Assembly (NCBI GenBank): GCA_027574665.1
Contig: CM050653.1
Coordinates: 43,722,118 to 43,786,117 of the forward strand
Source of the DNA: Rhynochetos jubatus
Taxonomy: Eukaryota > Chordata > Aves > Eurypygiformes > Rhynochetidae
Direction: 5' to 3'
DNA length: 64,000 nt
Of this stretch, positions 36,201 through 51,200 are shown piece after piece (the stretch's first letter is position 1; every line of letters begins with the position of its first letter). Both the position numbers and the translations under genes were made by a program. The notes beneath the pieces are model-generated. The model did not search any database and had not been told where the DNA came from. It saw nothing but the letters and a program-made list of their open reading frames with translations.

Positions 36201-39200
36201 AAAACCCTCAGCACAGGAGGAAGCCCGAACCCAAACACCTCCTCTTTTTGTCCTGTTGCACGGCTCTGACGTTACGTGCCGTACATGTTCCATACCATCC
36301 CTAAGCTAACCCCTACCGGGCGCTAGCCACAGCATGGAACCGTCCTTAGAAGGCTGGGGGGGGCTGGCTCCGCGCTGAAGCACATGTAACAGAACAGATA
36401 CAGCCACTTACATTTGAAACAGGTGGCACAGAGATGGTGATATTCTAGGGCCCAGCAGCTGAGCAAGCAAGAAGAGTGGTTGTAGCTCAGTTCAACACTG
36501 CACAAGGAAGGAAGAGGCCCGGTTCTCAGTCCTCATTTTAAAGGTTGTCTCCAGTTCTTGTCGATTTAGTTTTTGAAAACTAAAATTGGAAAAGCAACTA
36601 AAACCCCAGGTTTCTCTCTGCTACCTCCACATTTTCACTAAGAGACTGCAGTGCCATGCCTCCTTCTTGCTGCCATTCGATCCGGCTTTTGAAACTTGCA
36701 GACTCTGTACCACCTCTGCTCGCTACCACCCCTTACAAACTGAAGGGGCTACAGATGCCCTGTTCTGTGCTCTCACACTGCAGGTAGGCCGTGCACAAAG
36801 CTGTTAGACTGAACTGTCCTACCTTGTTCACAGAGGCTGCATGTGCCTACAGCACCATGCCTGAGGGGCCCCTCCCTGATACGAGAGATGTGGGTCTAAA
36901 CCACTCATGTGGAAGAGGTGCTCTTGCTGGAGAAGTGAGTGGCCCCCAAATGCTGGCTTGTCATGTAAGTGGGTGCTAGCATTCCTGCTAGCTACCTCTA
37001 GAGAGCTCCTTACCCAGCAAGCAGCGCCCCTGCATCTTGTATTCCAGGCATTATATGCAGAGCTAATGTGCCTAATTTGAGGCTTTAGATAATACTACAG
37101 AAGTAGGTGCTTAATCCTTCTTTGAATCTGGGCCAGGGTGTTCTGTATATCCAGGGACTGAAACAAGATATGAGGCCAGCGAAGACGTTAGTGGATTGGC
37201 AGACCTTTAGCGGTAAGAAGTCACGGTGCAGATGAATAGGGCTTTTCTGCTGACATAGGCAGAGATCAAACTGTTGGATTTAGACTTAAGTAAGACGCGC
37301 AACAGACTTCAGTGACGATACTTGGAAGTAAAAATACCACCTTATCCCAAGACTAAGGCCCTGCAAGTCAAGAGTAATTTCACTGATGCTGTCCTGCAAA
37401 ACTCAGATGAGTCAGACAAACAGCTTCCAAACGGCTACCGGGCAGCTCAGAGATGTGTGCTCGTGTTCAGTAGAAAGTAGTAGGAAAATAAGCCTGTTGT
37501 CACATTTTTCCGAAAGGCAGTATTAGAAAGAGCAGGTATGTAAAAAGGTAAATTACAGGCTGCTAGTAGCTTAAAAACTGACTAAACTGCACTGAGACGT
37601 GAAATAACAGGGTGTACATGTTAGAGAAATCTTTTAATAAGAGAGCCATATGCAAAACGTGGCAAAGGTGCAAGTTAACTTTCTCTCCTTACCAGCAGAT
37701 ACCAGGACAACCGCTGTAAACAAACTCATTTCCTCATCACTAAGTTGCAGGGCATTCAGTTTCTCACTGAATTCAAACATTGAGTTGAGCAGATCACCAG
37801 CTCCCATTGAATGCAAGTCATCCACGCTGTACTTCTTTCCGCTCAGGAAGGTGACGGTACGTTCCTTTGCATCAAACAAAGATGCAAACCGTACCATTAA
37901 AACCTGGTGAAAGAAAAAAAAAAGAACAACAAAGAGAGAGAAATAAATACAGGTGGATTTCTAGACAAGGCAAAGAAAAAAATTTAAACGTTTTAACATC
38001 ACTCAAACTGTCTCATTAACCGCTGTACGAGCATTCTAAACAGAAACTGTCAGCATGCTATCGAGCTGTAAACACAGCGCAAGCTCTGGCCCAGTAGTCT
38101 GAGAGAAACAAACAAGTGAAAAAATTAGCAAGTGGATGCAGGGGAGGGGCTACAGCACATGAAAGGGAGGAAGATAAAAATTTAAGCCCCAGACAGCCTG
38201 AGCCACAAAGACAATGCCATTCATAAATATGCCAGTAAGACACCTTGCTTAAGCCACCGAACAGCCAAAGGCATACGCAGCTTTAAAAGAAATGTTTTCT
38301 TGGCCACACTGAGGAGAAGCAAAATGAAGGTTCTGAACCAGATTCTCGCTTGGCGTAAACTGGAGCAGCTCCATTGAAACAATGCTGATTTACACCACCT
38401 GATGATCTGGCCCACTAGGCATTCTTTGGGAAAGTACCATGCTGCATGGCTGTACCCACAGGAATGTTAATGAGCTCTGGTAGAGAGGAGCCACACGTAC
38501 AGCCTTCCAAAGGCTAGGGAAGCAGGGCTTGAAACGGGCACCTGGTCTGTAGCTGCAGCTGGGAATACCCCTTTGGTATAAGCACCTGGGCTGGAGCAGT
38601 TGGCATGTGCTGAACTTACCCCTCTGGGCTGAAATTTCTCTTGTGGTTTCTCAGTCGTACTGTGAAATGTTTCCCTCTGGAATGGCTTGTAAAGTTTCAT
38701 TTGCTCATGTTCAACAACCTTATTTACACTTTCAAGGTTTAAGTTGCACAGAACAGCCTTCTTATTTGGAGAAAACGAACCGACTGGCATTGGTTAAAAC
38801 ATCAGACTTGCTGTAATCTCTTGGTGTGACAGTCGTCTCTTCTCACTTACCCTACATAACTGCATTAATTTAAATGTTTACTACAGATGAGAGGAGAACC
38901 AGGTTTTCAGCAAAGGCTAGTGCCTTTGAAAAGCTTAAAAAAGGAGGGTTCAAAAAAAAAAAAAAAGAAAACGTTTGAGAATTCAAACACCAGTCATGCA
39001 CATTACGTGACCTGCTCCTACATTTTAACAGCCAAACGACATGCAGCAATCCTGATGGACACACGAGCACTACGTATTATTCACCTCTGACAGCTAAGCT
39101 ACATGTCCTCTGGCGACAATAACTACAGAGTGCAGAAGCCTAGGCAGAAACCTAGGTGCAGAAGCCCTCAGAATACAACAAAAGGAGACAAGGGGTAGAC

Positions 39201-42200
39201 AGACAAAGCTGAACTTGTGCATCAGCAGGCACCCACCAAGTACTCGACAACCTTTCAGTTCAAAACGGTATTCCCCTTACAGAACTGGACTTTAGGAACA
39301 CGAACTTTAAATAACGAGCAACCGATATTAACGCTGGCATTCAAAACTGAAGCCCATGAAGCTGCGTTTACTTAATACTAAGGCAAAGACCTCGCCTATA
39401 GATTTCAACGTCACCACTCTAACCCGAGGAAGAACAGTTTAGACCGTGGTACAGCGCAACTGATTCATCCCGTTTCACTTCAAGCCAGGCTCCCACGTGT
39501 GCATGCTGAGGACACACCTGATCAGCCCTATCATCCAACCACAGCAATATAAGCACACAAAAACCAGCCACACAGGCAAATGCTTCCTCACTTCCCCATC
39601 ACCTGCAGCCAAACTACCAAGTTCATGAGTCTGTGAAGAAACCGAGTCACTACCCCAATGGATCCAAGGGGCTTGTCAGCTCTACCACCAACTACATGTG
39701 GAGTGGGGGCGAACCCGCCCAAATCCAGTTGAGGTCCTTATTTTACCCTCACTGCTGTTTCTGAGCTGGCTCCCACCGAAAAGCCAGGCAAATACCATCA
39801 CAACATACTGAGCTGCTCAGGACTCCTCGTTCTAAGAGGGCTTTTTAGCTTACACACGCATGAATATATACAGCTATGCTGCTTCTGCACCAACACCATC
39901 TCCACGCATCTTCTTACACCCCAACGAAGAAGCGCTCCTTGAAGACGGGCTGCTGGTAAGCACAGTGCCAGGACAGGCACACCCACGTGCCCAAGGGAGC
40001 CAAAACAGGCTCGGAGGCACTACTTTTAGTCAGGTTCTTCTATTAACATGCAGATGTTGGGGTATCCTACCTTAGTTACCCAGCAGACAGCAATGACCTT
40101 TTACACACCAGGATTTCGAGATGCCTTTGCCCCATTAAATCCTAGTTTGGGGTTTTTTCCCCCACTGCTCTGCAGCATTATTTTTTGGTTTCAGTTAGGT
40201 TGGTTGGTTTGTTTTCCTGTTTCTAAGATGCCACAAGGGCCTTTAACTACAGGTACCGCTCACAAACAGAAATCATTAATGTTTCTTATAAGTAAATGAA
40301 TAGGGGTAAGCATGCAGCCATATATTATTATTAATTTTCCTGGATACAGAAACCTTCCTATCAGCAGTGCTCGTACCTGGCAAAAAGGCAGATGAATGAG
40401 GCTTAAGAAAAGCTTGAGGTGAAGAAAGGCCAAGACATAACATTTTACTTGCAAGACACGAAGGTTTGGCTTTATGTTATAGGAACAGTTCAGCCCGATT
40501 GTCCTCCCTCTCTGAGGGCACTAGGCACTATACCACTTTGCAGAGGAAGGAACCAACATTTTTCTGTAATGTGAACAGCAACGTAAGAGGCTGTAGCTGA
40601 AGAAGCAAAATACAGCCCTTAGTTACAGGAGCTGTAGATGAATATTAAAAGGTCAAGAATAAATGTAACGGTAAAAAATACATGACAGCAAAATAGAAGA
40701 AACCAGGCACCGAGTCTTCCAGTGTAACTTGTACCTTCCAACCCAACAATTACCCATTTTAGAACCAGGCTGCATAAATGCAGACAAAAGACCCAGCACA
40801 TTACATGAGAAATGTCTTCAGTTCAGGTAAATATGAAATCCAGCATCCCTCTTTGAAAGGAAAAATACAGTCAACAAGAGCAAAAGCACTACCAAACCTG
40901 CCCTCCCCAGAAAAGCACAGTACCATCAGACACCTGGGACTTCAGCTCCTCTGGCCCTCTACATTTAAACTTATTAACTGAATAATTATAAAACGTGCGT
41001 GGTCTCCAACAGACGCAGGAGTCTGGAAGAACAACTAAAACCTTAAGTAAAGGTCCCTCAGTGAAGGTCACCAATTATAAAACCGCACTGAGCTCTTTGG
41101 CATCGTTCCCAATTTAACATCACTAATTGACGTCATGCTTGCAAGTGGGTAAAGTTAACCACGAGGACCTGGTAGGATTAGTCTAGAATAAGTCAGGCTG
41201 CAGCTGGTACACGGTATCTACAGCGCCGCAGCAGTACAGCTAGTTATCAGTGTTACCGCTTTGGCGACGGAAGCTTCAGCGACCCGCAGTTACCACCAAT
41301 GGACAGTGGTGACTGGTCAGGATGTCAGTGAGCACAGTGGCAGAAGGAAGAAGGACACACAGAGCGATAAACACATTCCTCCACAAAACTGCGCATCAAC
41401 AGATCGCTTTCCAAACTAGCCACCCTTCCAGATGCAGTCTGCTTCTCTCCAGGCTAAGCAAAGGTAGCTGCCAAAGTAACCGCTGCTATACAAACCCAAG
41501 AAACTCCTCCATTTATTAATGCCCAGGGAAGAGGAAAGGGTAGAAGGGCTGAGCACTCCTCAGCTGCTTGGAAGAGGGACAGCTCACCAAGATTTGACCA
41601 AACAGAAGCACTGGACACCATCAGCCTAAGGAAAGCTCAGAGCTAGCATCCACCAACAAGCTGGTTTTGCCCAATATAACCCAGTTTTATTTATTTTTGT
41701 TCTCAAGGGGGTCAAGACTGATGCACAGCTTGTCAGGTCCGCACCGTACACACAGTGGTCTCACCTCAAAGGTCCCAGCCTTCAGAAGATTAACCTGGTC
41801 ATGTTGGGAGAGATCTCGGAAACCTGGGATGCGCTTGGCAAACTCCACCACTTCCTTCACCGCAGGGGTAAAACTCAGGGAAAACTCTTCCCAGACTTCA
41901 TGGCCAGACTTGTTTGGGTCCACGTGGGGAGTCTTACTCATTGGGCAGACCTGACGTTTACAAAACATACACAGAAAACAGCTCTTAAAGATATATTTCC
42001 AAATACTGACAAATACTTGAAAGAAGCGGGTTTCTTCTTCAAGAAAACTTTGCAGTAATGATGCACAGAGGAAAAACAGTATCAGTATTCCTCAGTCAAC
42101 TTCCAAAGCAACTGGATTTCTCCCCCTCCCTTTAAAACAACCAAACAATAAAAAACCCATGGCAGTCCATTAGCAGTCTGTTTCTAAATCTGCTGACCTT

Positions 42201-45200
42201 GGAAACACCAACACTGTTCACTGCAAAAGACTTGAGAGAACCCAGCCCATGCTATTCTTCCCTGACGTCACTCATGCCGGACATCTGGATTTATCTTGCT
42301 TGTACTATCCCCGTAATCTCACAATTAATCACGATGTCACAATCAGTTGTAATCTCACAGTCGCTACTACGTTCATTCTGATACAACTTTGTTTTGCAGG
42401 CAACTGAAGTGATTCAGTCAAGGTGACAAAGGTGTCAACACCAGAGCAAGGAACTGAGCCTCGGTTTCCCTGAGTCACAGGTTTACACCCTCATTACCAG
42501 AACAACCTTCCTCTCCTACCTGTTTTTATTTGCATGACTGAAGGAGGACCAAGGAACCAATTTTGCTCAGTCACGACAAAATGCTCTTTTACACAAACAT
42601 ACAGGGTTTTTTTTGTAGGAAAGTCTGAATCCATTACAATGAGATCAGATGTATCTGTCAAGGCTGACTGCCAATAAATTCCCTCTGTAAAACCCAACTA
42701 GACGCTCTGAGATACTTTCAGTTCTGCTTTCTGAAATTTACATCTTTTAATGAAGCTTAAACCTTTTAATATTCATTTCACTGGTCATCATCAAGGATGA
42801 GAATTCCTTTAAGCATTCTTCACAAGTATACTAAATGGTGTATGTAATCCTACATAATGTCAGCAAAGCAAACAGAAAACAGTGAAATAGACCAGTAATT
42901 CCTCAGAGCTGTGCTGCTCTCGCAAGCTATCTTCAACCTGATAACTGCCTCGCAATAATTTGTGTGGAAAGTCCTAAGATCCGTCACAAGATTATATTCA
43001 GCAGGTACATACCTGCATGTGTGCGCATGTATTTGGCAACAGCTAGGGAAACCAAAACGAGGTAGAGAGATACACGTTTCTGGGTCTTTGATATTTGGGG
43101 GGAAAAAAACCCAAAAAACCAACAACAACCCAGTTACTGACTGGGCAGTCAATACACAGCAAGCTCTCCCCAAAAGACAAGGAACAGAATTGCAGATTTC
43201 TTGGTTCAGCTGTGAATCACAGTATCATTTGCCCGTCTGAGGACAACACCCAAACTCGAATGATTGCTTGTGGGGTAGAGGGGGATGAACTGAAAATCAG
43301 GAAATACTTTGGCAAAATGAAAGATCTGGGCACGCAGCCAGAAGCACAGCAGACACAAACCACTGCCCTGTCCATGATACTGCAACAGTTCACACAGGTA
43401 TTGTTAAAAACACAGTACTCTTGGAAAATACAGAATCTCTGGTTCAGCACCCCGCTATGAACTGGACACAAGAAGAAACTCAACTTCCCGTCCCACGACA
43501 GTTTATTCTAACCCCAAGCACTCGGTCCCAAGGGGAAACTGCCACGCTCCCCCCTGTGTATCATATCTCTGCCCAAGAGTCACAGGATCACAGAGTATCT
43601 CAACTGAAAGGACTCGTAAGGATCATCAAGTCAAACTCCCTGCTTCCTGCAGGACTACCTAAAGCTAAACCACAAGACTAAGAGCATCATCCAGATGCTC
43701 CTTGAACTCTGACAGGCTTCCTACGTAAGCAGTTGTCAGCCTGTGCAGTCACTAGCTCTCTTTAGAGGAACGTCTTCAGGGACGACCTGTTCTGCTTTTC
43801 TGGTTGTGAGGGTGTTGAGTTAAAAAACCAAACCCCAGAACATCTGTATCCGTGCTGGTTCGGAGCCTAATTACGCTCCCTTACAGCTGCTGACTCATTT
43901 TGGCCGGACCCTGCTCTGAGTTCTCTGGCAAAACCCTCACTCGTGTCGGGGACGCGGGGGGTGGCCTGCAGTGCTCTGTTGGATTCGGTTTTGTTTCCTC
44001 GTGGTGTCTGTGTTAAGGCTCCCTGCAGCTGCTGTGCACGGGTCAAACTGACTGGCTGGGCCTCTGCGGGCAGCGCCACTCCCTGCCTGCCCATACTGAC
44101 AGGTTTAACCTCTGCCTCTCAGGAGCGCCAAGAATACCATTGTAGTGACTCCACATACTTTCCCTGCAAGGAAGAAAGGTTGGGAAGGATTATTATTTGC
44201 CGTGGTGTAGTGCCCGGAGTCTGCAATTAAGGTCAGTGCCTGCTAGGGATGGCATGGTCCACATATGCCGGAGCTGAAGAATTAAAAAAACAACAGAAGA
44301 GGAAATCCAGCATCAAAACAAACCGCCTTCATTGTGTGGAGACTTTCAGGGGCCTTCAAGAACCTGCGAAGAATCTTTACAAACTACGAGGAAGAAAGAC
44401 GCTGGCAGCCTAAGTACTTCGGAAAGGTCAGGGGCTCGCACTTCGACAGGAGCGCAGGAGGAGAATGAGGATGTTATGTTCTCTCGTCCCAGGCGGTTCC
44501 AGCGATAGAGAAGGACAATCTATTTTAAGGGGCTTACAGAAGCAGTTGCCTGAATGGCACAGAAACAGCAGGTGCAAGGCAAACAGGAGGGACCTGTTAA
44601 AGAAAGGGGAAAAAAAACCCCATATGCAAGAAAACAGGAAGCATCCTTATTAAGAATTCAGTGAGAAAATGCTCTAGCAAAGTCACCTAAGGTACCCAGA
44701 AGTGTGATCAGAGCCTCCCTTGTGTAAGTACTACAGAAAAGACCCTGAACCTCTCTCAAGCAGTTTAGCTGTGCATCTTCCTCCTGCCTCGATTCAGACC
44801 TGAAGATATTCTAGGGGAGAAAGATGCACAGCCTGTAGGTCCCTTTGAGCGTGCATTCTGCACTGCCTGTAACAGAATCAGCCTATCCTCATTAAAACAA
44901 AACACACACCTACGCCCAAAAAAACCCAGCCTACCCAGCCAAGAGAGATTTTTAGAACAGACTGGCTTAAAATCCTAGCCCTGAGGTTTCACCCCAGAAA
45001 TTTGCTCTGAATACCTTTAAGGAAAACACAGCATATCTGACTGTATAGATTATTTTAAAGCAAAATTTTCAAGAGGATTGAGCGAAGAAGGGAATTTATA
45101 AGCTCCTAACATCTGTTTTACTTTTAATTCAAGCTAGTTCAAACACCCATGACTTTTCTTCAACCAATGCTCTTTGATATTAGTCTTTGTTTCCTGAAAA

Positions 45201-48200
45201 CTGAGCCAAGAAACCCCATCACCTGTATGATTTCAAATCCTCCACGCAACCCAAGCCGTTATTCTCTTTCATCACAACTCGCGCTATCGACCCTGCGTCG
45301 CTGTGTTAGGTTTCAGCAGCTGTGCCAACTGCGTGCAGCTTCACCGACTGAAGAGGCACAGCTGGATCACACCCATCCCTAAGCCTCTCACTAAGCCAAA
45401 GCAAACAATGGATATCAATATACCAGATGCAGTCGTCCTCCAGTGCTGCAAGAGTAAGTGGTGCTCTTGGCTGCAGAAAAGCCATCTTCTGGGATCCGCT
45501 CACAGAGCCGCTGAGCGTAACCACTGGTGAAGTTCATGCAGTGGCCGTTTGCGAAACACACGGGGTGCCCACTTGGGTAATGCATTGCGCTTCTCCCTTT
45601 GTACTGTCCACCAAGGTGCTGCTCGCTTTCAGGGTACTGAGGGCCACCGAGCGCGCTAACGCAGTGCTCGCTGCTCAAGATGTACTGCTCCGTGTTCTTT
45701 GACGCTCTCTCCCCACTCTCGGATTGCATCATCTCTGCTGGGGTTTGGGACTGTTCCTGGTTGTACATGAAAGTGTCTTTGTGGGCCCTGGTGACCATAC
45801 CGATCACTTCTTCCTTTGCCATGTCAGCGCTGGGAGGGGGAGAAGGGCTCTTGATTGCTTCCCGCTCTTGTTTGGGCTTGGAGGAAAGTTCTTCTTGAGG
45901 TGCTTGATCTTGATGTTCTGCTAATGCTTCATTGGGTAGGTGACCGCTGAACTGACTGTTCATCATGGTTTTCATGGCACTCTGCATTTCAATCAGCATC
46001 CTCTGTTTTTCACGTTTGGGAATACGGCCAAATCGAACGGCTACCAAGGTGGAAAAATGAAAAGTGGGGGGAGGGGGGAAAGAAAAAAAAAAAGTCAATC
46101 CTGAACGTGTTAGCAGCAGACACAGGCATCAAACCAAAGTGAAAAACCAGCACACACACAAAATACACACCCCAACCGATACTCTTGCCTTTCAAGGGAA
46201 GACTTTAACTGCTCTCCCCAATACTACCGCAGGGGTATTACCACTGAAGTCAAGGAGCTTCGTGGGCATAGGAGAGGTGCGAGATATAAATTATGTGATG
46301 CTGTTTACACATAAAGACAAGGCAGCTCTGAAGCACACAACCTCTAAAGCCTTCTCCCCTTTTGCTACAAACCTGGCTATGGACTGTACACAGAGTTGTG
46401 TTAGTTAATTAAGTGTCAGGCTTTAAGACTGGATCAATTAAATCAGTGCAACTCTGAGCTGACAATTAGCTGAATTTAAACACAGTTCATATTTGAATAC
46501 AAGTCCTACAAGACAGCTCCTCACGGACCAATTATATAACTTGCCAAAACAATTAAGAGAATCAATGCTGAATGAAGCTTACCTTGGCAAATTTTCCTGA
46601 TAATTCTGCCTTGACAAGGACAGTTTCTGCTGGCAAGGGGATGGGCATCATTGTGGCTGCAGCCTTTTTGACCCTGTCCTAGGGAATCCACAACTGCCTC
46701 TACCATCCTGTCCAACCACAGCCTTACAAGGGCTTATAACCAGTTTCGACTGATGTAATTATGTCCATGCAGTAGTCCATCATTAATGTAACTAAACCTC
46801 TTTCATCAAAGCAGGTGCAACCTTATGCGCAAACAAGCGCCTAGGGGATGAAATAACTCATATGCACGACAAGAACTCGGAACAATTATTTAAAATAAGT
46901 TTTAACACTCCACCCACTGAATTATTAACAGCCTAAGATTCCTAGTTCTTGTGAAATAAACATCCAGAGAAAATTAAAAAGTGAAACAGAAGGAAGAGTT
47001 CTAGTTTGTGACTGTAAGCTGTAGCAGACTGTTGAGCTACACTTTCAGCATTACATTTTAAAAACGTCAACAAGGAGTGGATAGCCAGCAAGGTGGTCAG
47101 CAACACAGCTCAACATTACCCTTTCCTCCTAGCCTTCCCCCTCCCTCCAAGGATTAAAAAAAAGGAGCAGATATATGCTCAACCCACACACCCAAACCTA
47201 ACTCTTCAGGCTCTATAATGATTGCTAAGAAGGGAAGAGTCTTGTTCAGATTCAGGCAGGATACAGCCATAAATATTTAACTCTAAAATTGAGACTCTCG
47301 TTACAATCGTCCCCCTAACAGACCACCGCAGCGCATCCCACTGCATTAGCCTGCGGAGACGGGAGGACAGCCCTGCGGCCAGTGTTACGTTACCAGTTCA
47401 GGAGAGACACGGAGCAAGCAGGCAAGCTGAGCTAAACGCTCTCGGACAGGAAACCTGCCCCTGACAATAGGACTGGCTGTGTTTTCGGCTGTTAAGCAAT
47501 CGGTTTTGAGGTGGGCAGCAGATTCCCTCTCAGAGGATCACTGCTCAGTGCAGGAACATACCATCTCTTGACATCCCAACAGACAGGCATTTTTTGAAAC
47601 GACACTGCTGGCATCTGTTCCTATTCATTCTCATTATAGAGCAGTTGTTATTCTTCAAGCACTTCTTATACTGGATGTTTTGCTGAATGCTTCTTCTGAA
47701 AAAACCCTGTAAACAAACAAAAAAACCACACAACTATTATTGCAGCACACGTCAAATCCTCCTGCCAGGATTCACCTCTCTGCAAGCACAGAAAACCTCA
47801 CTGCACCTCATCAGCTGCTTCAGAGCCATCAGCCCCAAGCGATTTTAAAGAACTCACTTACAACTCCTCCTGATTTACTTTCCCTTCGTGTGATCTGTGT
47901 ATAATGCAAAACAGTTATGATTTCTACCTACAGAAGATGTTGTTTCCTGCACAGTCACCACCCAGGAGCAAAATACCTCCAGTATTACCTCTATCACTCT
48001 GCTAGCAGTTTATAAAATACGCCTTCAATCTCCTACGACATCAAGTGCAAAGATGAAAGTCAAAATCAGAGTTTCTTTTTTACTTTAATCTCCATAGTTT
48101 GGCAACAAAACCATCCTGTTGCACCACATGACCTTCAAAGGTGGTTCTTTCACATCACTCCTTCACAGAACATAAAACTTTTCAGTATCAGTAAATACTG

Positions 48201-51200
48201 ATCTACCGATGCGCGAACACGCAAGCACCCAGTTCTGTTTTTCCCCGTGGTAAAGAAGTGCTTTTCCAAAGCTGTTTTGCTCTGTGTCCCAGCCCAGGTG
48301 ACAGCTCACACCCACTATCTATCTCTTAATGCAATTAACGTTCACATGTCTTGCATGACATGGCCCTTACCACCTCCGTCTCCAGTTCTTACTCGCTGCC
48401 GTGCACTCCAGGTCAGGCAGGACTGGACAAGGGGCAAGAGCAGAAAGGATCGCAGAGTTTGGGAAACGCTGTGTGTTGCTAAGTGGTTTGTCTTTCCCTA
48501 CAACTTATGCACTGTCTTGAGATTTCTCAGATTTAAGCTTAAAAGAGAAGCAGACCGATACTTTTTGAGCAGTATCACCCCTTTTCCCGCACGGGGAGAA
48601 CTTGAGTGTTTCACCAGCAGAAAAGTGAGCAGAAATATAGCTCACCTTGCAGCCCTCACAGGCATGAACACCATAATGAAATCCTGAAGCGACATCTCCA
48701 CAGACTTTGCAAAGAAGAACCATGCCATTGAATTCTAAAATCAGAACAGAAAAGTCAAGGACACAGAAAACCAATGACAACCGCAGGAACACATTTCCAG
48801 CTTTTAAAACCTGGACTAAAAGCAAAGTATGTCGGGTCAGCTCAACACACGAAAAAGGGCGGCAGAGGAACGGACAAGAATGTACAAAAACCCTCAACAG
48901 TCTGGAAGGTACCAGTGCGAGGGAGGGGCAAAAGGACAAACAAGAAGCACTCCACAGAATAGGGAAAAAGCAGGTATTCACTGGACTTTCGATCACAGTA
49001 CTACTGTATTTAACGGCAGAAACGGAAAGTCTGCTTACATTTACGGACTTTTAAACCCCCATTTAGTTAAACAGCCCACCAGAGTTCGGGCTCAATCTGT
49101 TTTTCCATCAGGACAAGTAAGCCCATATAAAGGCTACAACTTCTCCAACGGAGAATAAACAACTCGTCTTAAAAATAGAAATACTGAAGAACACTTCATT
49201 ATATATTGTAAAAAAAAAAAAAAAAAAAAGCCACACACTCTACCTATTTGATAAGAATTTAGGACTGGTAACTCAGCCACATCTACATACGCAAAGACTA
49301 CTCATCTGAGTGCATACCCAGAATGGCATGCTTACACACCTGAACTTAAAAATACCTTCTCAACCCCGTAAATATGCTTATGGTCTGGGGGTTTTAAGTT
49401 TTTCCCCAGCTATTTTATTTCAGCTTGTCAATAGAGATGTTTTGCGAGGCCTAAGTGCTGGTCTAACATTGGTTTCACTGAAGTCAATTGGAATTTTCCC
49501 AGTGACTTTAGTAACCACAAAGTTACCTTAACAGTGAGCAACAGGGACAGCTGGAAATACTCCCACAGAACCATACTCTACCAGAAAAGCAATTTATTTG
49601 GCATTTGGTTTTATTTGTAAAGAGGAACTAAAACTTTAAGGTTTTGAAAAAGAACCAAACCACAAAACTTCCTATTTTTTCAGAACTAGTACTGAGCTAA
49701 AAATCTTATCTATATCCATCTGAACAATTTACAACAGGTTTCATCTTCAGTAACCTCTGCCCTGATACCAAAAACCTAGGTGCCAGCAATTTTTTAAGAG
49801 GAGATAAAGGTTCTTACTAAGAATTTAGGGTACGAACACTTTAAAAAAAAAACCAACTAAAACCCTTGTATGATAGAAGAGAGTTTTAAGGTAGAACTGT
49901 TAGATACTTCTTCTAGCTTCACAACAATTCAAAATGATAAAACAATAAAAAAAATTCTGCCTTCAGAAGACTAGTCTAAATTTCAGCCGAGTGTTGTTCA
50001 AACACTCATTCCAGTACTGTTTGATTCCTGTCCTTCCAAAACCGTTCAAATACAGGTCCTTATTGTTGAAATTCTCTGATTACCAAAAATAGTGTGAAGC
50101 AAACAGATGGAGCTAGGCTGTTAAATGCAATTTAAAAGGCTATCCTCTAGTTCCAGCTTACAAGTACTTTGTAAGTACAAATTAAGACTCGGAATCAAAA
50201 AGACAAAGGTCCCAGCTACAGCCATGGAAATAAAATATAATGTTTTGGCAATTTATTTAATTTTGTTTCTCAAGGAAATTTGCGGGGAATGAACGTGAAG
50301 GGGCAGGGGCAAGAGTATGAAAAAAAACAGATGAGCTTGATTTGCAAAACAGCCGCATAACTACTCCTGAAGGCAGTCTCTTGATTAGTATTGCCTTTAG
50401 TTCATCGCATCTTTTTAACCAAGTGTTCGATTTTTATTAAGATCAGTTTTCGCTAGTGAAAATCTGAAGTAAAGCTGGACTGTATTTATGGACTGTTTGA
50501 AGTTAGAAGCAACAAGCCCTCCACCTATCAGCATCTGTATGGCAATACCATCTGTATGGCTGTACACGTAATGCAGAAAGACTGAACGGGAGGCTTGGCT
50601 GCGTGCCTCCAAAGGAAGCCACGCGGGGAACCTGGCTACGACAGATGAAGTTGTAATACGTAAGGGGAAAATGGTGGTTTCGGGAACCGGCACCAAACAT
50701 ACTTGTGACTCCATTATGGCCCTTTGTCAAACCAGCAACACTCGACTGGTTTGTTTTAATAGTCTCCTCCAGCCGATCGCTCTTTGGTGCCCCATCAGAG
50801 CCCTCGCTGCTCCGGCCGTTGCAGCCGCCTTCCGAGGACGAGCTGTTCGGAGAAGATGGCACAGGCGAAGAGGACGACTGGAAACCGCTGTCTGAGCTCT
50901 CGCTGTGACATGAGGCTGGGCTAGATGCCGAGCTTGAAGAGCTGATGTAAGCTATCACACCCCCTAAGGCAAGAAAAAAAGGCGGCATGTAGTGACATAA
51001 CAAGCAGACATGCACCGCTGCCATGTGAGCCACGCCGTGACCCAGCACCACCAGACCCAGCCATCACGTGTCCCTGGGCGCACTCCTTTCCCTCCCTCCT
51101 TCCCTCCCTCTCTCCAGCTTGCTTCTCTCCATTCGTTTTCAGTGGCTGACCTCCCCGTCTGCCCCATTCCCTTCTCCCATCTTATCCTCCTCCTCCGATC

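Larger units (their letters stand above)
41951..45423 (-). other. NR1D2: NR1D2 intron 5
   Basis: 3,473 bp, phase 0. It holds a minus-strand MIR-like remnant (about 42401-42512) and a minus-strand CR1 tail (about 43576-43735). The rest is unassigned. Confidence 0.9.

Noticed and set aside
45427-45924. Plus-strand frames of 66-91 codons
   Set aside because: Antisense shadows of NR1D2 exon 5.
48247-48687. 146-codon plus-strand frame
   Set aside because: Antisense to NR1D2 intron 3 and the end of exon 3, with no protein-like features.
50671-50908. Plus-strand frames of 67-74 codons
   Set aside because: Antisense shadows of the serine-rich NR1D2 exon 2.
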